In this document: positions 6,966 to 9,018 of the stretch, piece by piece
How positions within the stretch are numbered: the stretch's first letter is position 1
How the letters are laid out: each line of letters begins with the position of its first letter
Assembly (NCBI GenBank): GCA_937921835.1
Contig: CAKZVG010000071.1
Location: 1-9,018, forward strand
Direction: 5' to 3'
Source: an uncultured Bryobacteraceae bacterium
GTDB taxonomy: Bacteria > Acidobacteriota > Terriglobia > Bryobacterales > Bryobacteraceae
Length of the DNA stretch: 9,018 nucleotides
Translations under genes and position numbers: made by a program
The notes under the pieces: generated by a model
Database searches by the model: none
Seen by the model: only the letters and a program-made list of their open reading frames with translations
Told to the model about the DNA's origin: nothing

Positions 6966-6977
6966 GAATTGCGTCCA

Positions 6978-7358
6978 GTGGATACACGAACGAAAATTTT
7001 GAGCCGCCGGGAAGCCGAGGAACGCGTGGCGAACTGCGCCGAGCGGGGGCCGGTGCGCATCGTGGCCGGCTGTTTCGACCCGCTGACTGCGGCTCATGCG
7101 CGAAGGATCGGCGAATTGGCCGCCGCCGGCGGAACGCTGGGCGTGGCGGTGCTCACGCCGCCGGAGTCGATCCTTCCGGCGCGGGCGCGGGCCGAGCTCG
7201 TGGCGGCGCTGGCCGCGGTGGATTTCGTCTTCGAGGTGGAGCCGGCCGACGGCCTGGACCGCTTCCCCGGAGCGGAGATCATTCGGGAAGAAGAGAATGA
7301 TGCGCGGTTGATGCGCGAACTCGTCCGTCATGTCCATGAACGGCAATCGGCGCGTTAG
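6978..7358 (+). CDS. Short RfaE2-like nucleotidyltransferase lacking the HxGH motif
   Basis: RfaE2 (the HldE C-terminal domain) transfers AMP to heptose-1-phosphate to make ADP-heptose, the donor for the genes on both sides. This 126-aa protein begins like RfaE2 (KILSRREAEERV at 6-17) and keeps the core RIVAGCFDPL (27-36) and a late RAELVAALAAVDFVFEV (71-87), where RfaE2 has RAEVLAALxxVDYV. However, the catalytic HxGH site reads TAAH (37-40), so the first histidine and the glycine are gone. The SDxSVRxLKGxGRP loop has shrunk to PPESILP, and the C-terminal STTxxI signature is absent; the end is instead charged (REEENDARLMRELVRHVHER). It is shorter than the roughly 160 residues usual for RfaE2. 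The start could be GTG 6978 (used here, aligning with the family start) or TTG 6969; neither has a clear ribosome site. It overlaps waaC by 29 bases. I infer a non-catalytic or altered relative retained in the operon. Confidence 0.7.
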   Translation: MDTRTKILSRREAEERVANCAERGPVRIVAGCFDPLTAAHARRIGELAAAGGTLGVAVLTPPESILPARARAELVAALAAVDFVFEVEPADGLDRFPGAEIIREEENDARLMRELVRHVHERQSAR

Positions 7359-8337
7359 TGCGGGTGGACTCCGGATCCTGGTGGTGCGCCTGGGGGCCAT
7401 GGGCGACATCATTCACGCCTTGCCCGCCGCCGCCTCGCTCAAACACAGCTTCCCGGGCTGCCGGCTGGCCTGGATCGTCGAGCGGAAATGGTCCTACCTG
7501 CTGGCCGGGAACCCATTCCTGGACCAGGTGATCCCGATCGAGCGGAGCTTGCGCGGCCTGTTGGAGGCCCGCCGCGCCCTGCACGAGTACCGCTACGATC
7601 TGGCGGTGGATTTCCAGGGCCTCATCAAGTCCGCCGTGGTGGCTTCGCTCAGCCGCTCGGACCGCATCTTCGGTTTCCATCACTCGCAACTTCGCGAACC
7701 GCTGGCGGCGCTGGTCTACTCCAACCGGATCCTGGCCGCCTCGGCGCACGTGGTGGACCGCAACCTCGAGCTCGCCGCCGCCGCCGGCGCGTCGAATCCC
7801 GTGCATGCGTTCCCGCTCCCGGCGGGCGCCTCAGAGGGGGAGTTGCCCGGCGGCCCGTTCGTTCTGGCGTGCCCGCTGGCGGGCTGGACGGCCAAGCAGT
7901 GGCCGCTCGAGTTCTACAGCGCTCTGGCGCAGCTCCTTCCCGCCGAGTGCGGCTTGCCGCTGGTGGTGAACGGCCCGCCCCCGGCCCGGAAGGTCCTGGA
8001 GCAGGTGGAGGGCGCGCTCGTCCATGTGTCGGGCGTTCCCGGCCTGCTTCATGCCACGCGGCGCGCCACCGCCGTCATCGGGGTGGACAGCGGACCGCTG
8101 CACCTGGCGGCGGCGCTCGATAAGCCCGGCGTGGCGATCTTCGGCCCCACCGATCCGGCGCGCAACGGGCCCTACCGCGGCTCCCTGACCGTCCTGCGCG
8201 ATCCCGGCGCGGTCACCAGCTACAAGCGGCTGGCCGAGATCGACCCGTCGATGAGGCGCGTCACCCCGGGCGCGGTTCTCGACGCGTTGCGGCCGCGGCT
8301 GGCCGCCTCGATCTCCTCCGCCGGAACCCCCGCCTGA
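7330..8337 (+). CDS. waaC: ADP-heptose:LPS heptosyltransferase I (GT9 family)
   Basis: WaaC attaches the first heptose to Kdo on lipid A at the inner face of the cytoplasmic membrane. The 335-aa protein has RLGAMGDIIHALPAAASL (20-37), whose GDxIHxLP pattern is typical of WaaC, with Asp26 as the proposed catalytic residue. It continues with VDFQGLIKSA (93-102), AGWTAKQWP (184-192) with a lysine where WaaC contacts the donor diphosphate, GVDSGPLHLAAAL (251-263) and FGPTDPARNGPY (271-282). It lacks the cysteine-rich tail of WaaF. The start may be ATG 7330 or ATG 7336, both inside the preceding gene; I chose the first, with low certainty between them. Together with waaF it would build an L-glycero-D-manno-heptose disaccharide on the inner core. 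The gmhA, gmhB and hldA-type genes needed to make the donor are not in this window. Confidence 0.9.
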   Translation: MSMNGNRRVSAGGLRILVVRLGAMGDIIHALPAAASLKHSFPGCRLAWIVERKWSYLLAGNPFLDQVIPIERSLRGLLEARRALHEYRYDLAVDFQGLIKSAVVASLSRSDRIFGFHHSQLREPLAALVYSNRILAASAHVVDRNLELAAAAGASNPVHAFPLPAGASEGELPGGPFVLACPLAGWTAKQWPLEFYSALAQLLPAECGLPLVVNGPPPARKVLEQVEGALVHVSGVPGLLHATRRATAVIGVDSGPLHLAAALDKPGVAIFGPTDPARNGPYRGSLTVLRDPGAVTSYKRLAEIDPSMRRVTPGAVLDALRPRLAASISSAGTPA

Positions 8338-8888
8338 TGCGCTCCTATTGGTTCCCCAAACGCTACGCCGACGGCGCCGCCCGCCTGCGCGTGCCGTTCG
8401 GGTTCGTGCTGGCGGCCGCTTTCGCATGGCTGGCCGAGCCCACGCCCGTTTCGCTCGCCTTCGGCCTGCCGCTCGCCGCCTGCGGGCTGCTGCTGCGCGC
8501 CTGGGCCGCGGGTCACCTGTCCAAGAACCGCGAACTGGCCGTGACGGGCCCCTACGGCTACACGCGCAACCCGCTGTATCTGGGAACGCTGATCGTCGCC
8601 GCCGGGCTCGCCCTGGCCGCCCGCCGCGCCGAACTGGCGCTGCTGTTCGGCGCCGCGTTCGCGCTGGTCTACCTTCCGGCCATCGAACTCGAAGAGCAGC
8701 ACCTGCGCAAGCTTTTCCCCGGCTACGCGGATTACGCCGCGCACGTGCCACTGCTTGCCCCGCGCTGGCCGCGCTACGGAGAAAAAGGGACCTTCCGCGG
8801 CGCGCTCTACCGGCGCAACAAGGAGTACCAGGCGCTGGCCGGCTTCCTCGCCGGGGCGGCATGGCTCGCCTGGCGAGCCTGGAACTGA
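8337..8888 (+). CDS. Integral membrane methyltransferase, isoprenylcysteine/phospholipid methyltransferase family
   Basis: This 183-aa membrane protein belongs to the ICMT/PEMT-like group, which moves methyl groups from S-adenosylmethionine to lipid-embedded substrates. Hydrophobic segments lie at about 19-33, 38-57, 81-96, 98-115 and 166-180. The SAM-binding signature is present: GPYGYTRNPLYLGTL (71-85), then IELEEQHLRKLFPGYADYAAHVP (116-138), which holds the conserved paired glutamates and the FPxYxxYxxxVP pattern. Bacteria do not generally use prenylated CAAX proteins, so the substrate is probably a lipid or another membrane molecule; I cannot tell which. The ATG overlaps the waaC stop by one base (TGATG), so it is likely co-translated with the LPS genes. 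A role in modifying lipid A, core or phospholipid is a guess from context. It is the last + strand gene; 15 bases separate it from the convergent regulator gene. Confidence 0.82.
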   Translation: MRSYWFPKRYADGAARLRVPFGFVLAAAFAWLAEPTPVSLAFGLPLAACGLLLRAWAAGHLSKNRELAVTGPYGYTRNPLYLGTLIVAAGLALAARRAELALLFGAAFALVYLPAIELEEQHLRKLFPGYADYAAHVPLLAPRWPRYGEKGTFRGALYRRNKEYQALAGFLAGAAWLAWRAWN

Positions 8889-8903
8889 GGCGCACCGCCC
8901 GGG

Positions 8904-9018
8904 CTACCCGCTTACGGCGCGCCGTGACGCCTCAACCTTCTGCTTGTACTCGCGCGGGGTGACGTGCAGGTACTGCCGGAAGAGCATGCCAAAGTAGCTC
9001 TGGTCGGGGAACCCGCAG
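8904..9018 (-). CDS. AraC-family transcriptional regulator, C-terminal fragment cut by window edge
   Basis: Reading the reverse strand from base 9017 down to TAG at 8904-8906 gives 37 residues. They match the end of the AraC/XylS DNA-binding domain: GFPDQSYFGMLFRQY followed by LHVTPREYKQK, corresponding to the family signature GFxDxSYFxRxFKxxxGxTPxxYR of the second helix-turn-helix. A tail of about 11 residues (VEASRRAVSG) ends the protein. The rest lies beyond the right edge, so its sensor domain and target are unknown; it could also be a response regulator with an AraC-type output domain. It is convergent with the membrane methyltransferase gene, 15 bases apart, so it need not regulate the LPS operon. 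The palindrome CGGCGCGCCG falls in its coding region and is not a terminator. Confidence 0.85.
   Translation of the reverse strand, partial: CGFPDQSYFGMLFRQYLHVTPREYKQKVEASRRAVSG

Noticed and set aside
6969..6977. TTG start for the RfaE2-like gene
   Set aside because: It adds only three residues and has no ribosome site. GTG 6978 is the more common start codon and aligns with the family start, though TTG cannot be excluded.
5889..8337. waaF and waaC as a recent tandem duplication
   Set aside because: The two GT9 proteins share only family motifs, and waaF has a cysteine-rich tail missing from waaC. They are old, functionally distinct paralogues.
7831..8895. 354-aa minus-strand frame opposite waaC and the methyltransferase
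   Set aside because: The translation is an arginine-rich shadow; the + strand carries clear GT9 and methyltransferase motifs.
8897..8924. Palindromes GCCCGGGC and CGGCGCGCCG near the right edge
   Set aside because: Perfect short GC palindromes arise often by chance in such GC-rich DNA; they lack a loop and a T-run, and the second is inside the AraC coding region.

Overview
The window is a GC-rich (roughly two thirds GC by eye), densely packed stretch of bacterial chromosome. Nine complete genes and one gene entering from the left edge all run on the + strand. A minus-strand gene fragment enters from the right edge. Two ADP-heptose-type heptosyltransferases point to a Gram-negative organism with an LPS-like outer membrane. 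The base composition, the housekeeping/LPS mix and the exported enzymes would suit an Acidobacteriota member (Solibacter/Bryobacter type). That placement is an inference from general knowledge, not something the sequence proves.

Left part (1-2953), nucleotide and cofactor housekeeping: the C-terminal CoaB half of coaBC, a family-4 [4Fe-4S] uracil-DNA glycosylase, thymidylate kinase (tmk) and the DNA polymerase III delta' subunit (holB). Neighbours overlap by 4, 8 and 8 bases, so this looks like one translationally coupled operon. Tmk supplies the dTTP precursor, the glycosylase removes uracil from DNA, and delta' belongs to the clamp loader. The delta' protein lacks the cysteines that form the usual zinc module.

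Middle part (2954-5892), an exported pair: a 111-base spacer with an AT-rich patch precedes a 615-aa Sec-type secreted protein of unrecognised family, rich in aromatic residues and possibly an alpha/alpha-barrel plus a C-terminal beta domain. It overlaps (ATGA) a Tat-exported nucleoside-hydrolase-like protein whose catalytic core differs from the classical family. This pair is the least explained part of the window.

Right part (5889-8888), LPS core: waaF (heptosyltransferase II), a short RfaE2-like nucleotidyltransferase that has lost the HxGH catalytic motif, waaC (heptosyltransferase I), and a small membrane methyltransferase of the isoprenylcysteine/phospholipid methyltransferase type. waaF starts inside the stop codon of the nucleoside-hydrolase gene, so the exported pair is physically coupled to the LPS genes. 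At the right edge, the last 37 codons of an AraC-type regulator run convergently.

I see no tRNA, rRNA, CRISPR array, insertion sequence, attachment site or convincing rho-independent terminator. The long antisense open frames are by-products of high GC. I found no clearly new system; the best leads are the HxGH-less RfaE2-like protein and the exported pair.
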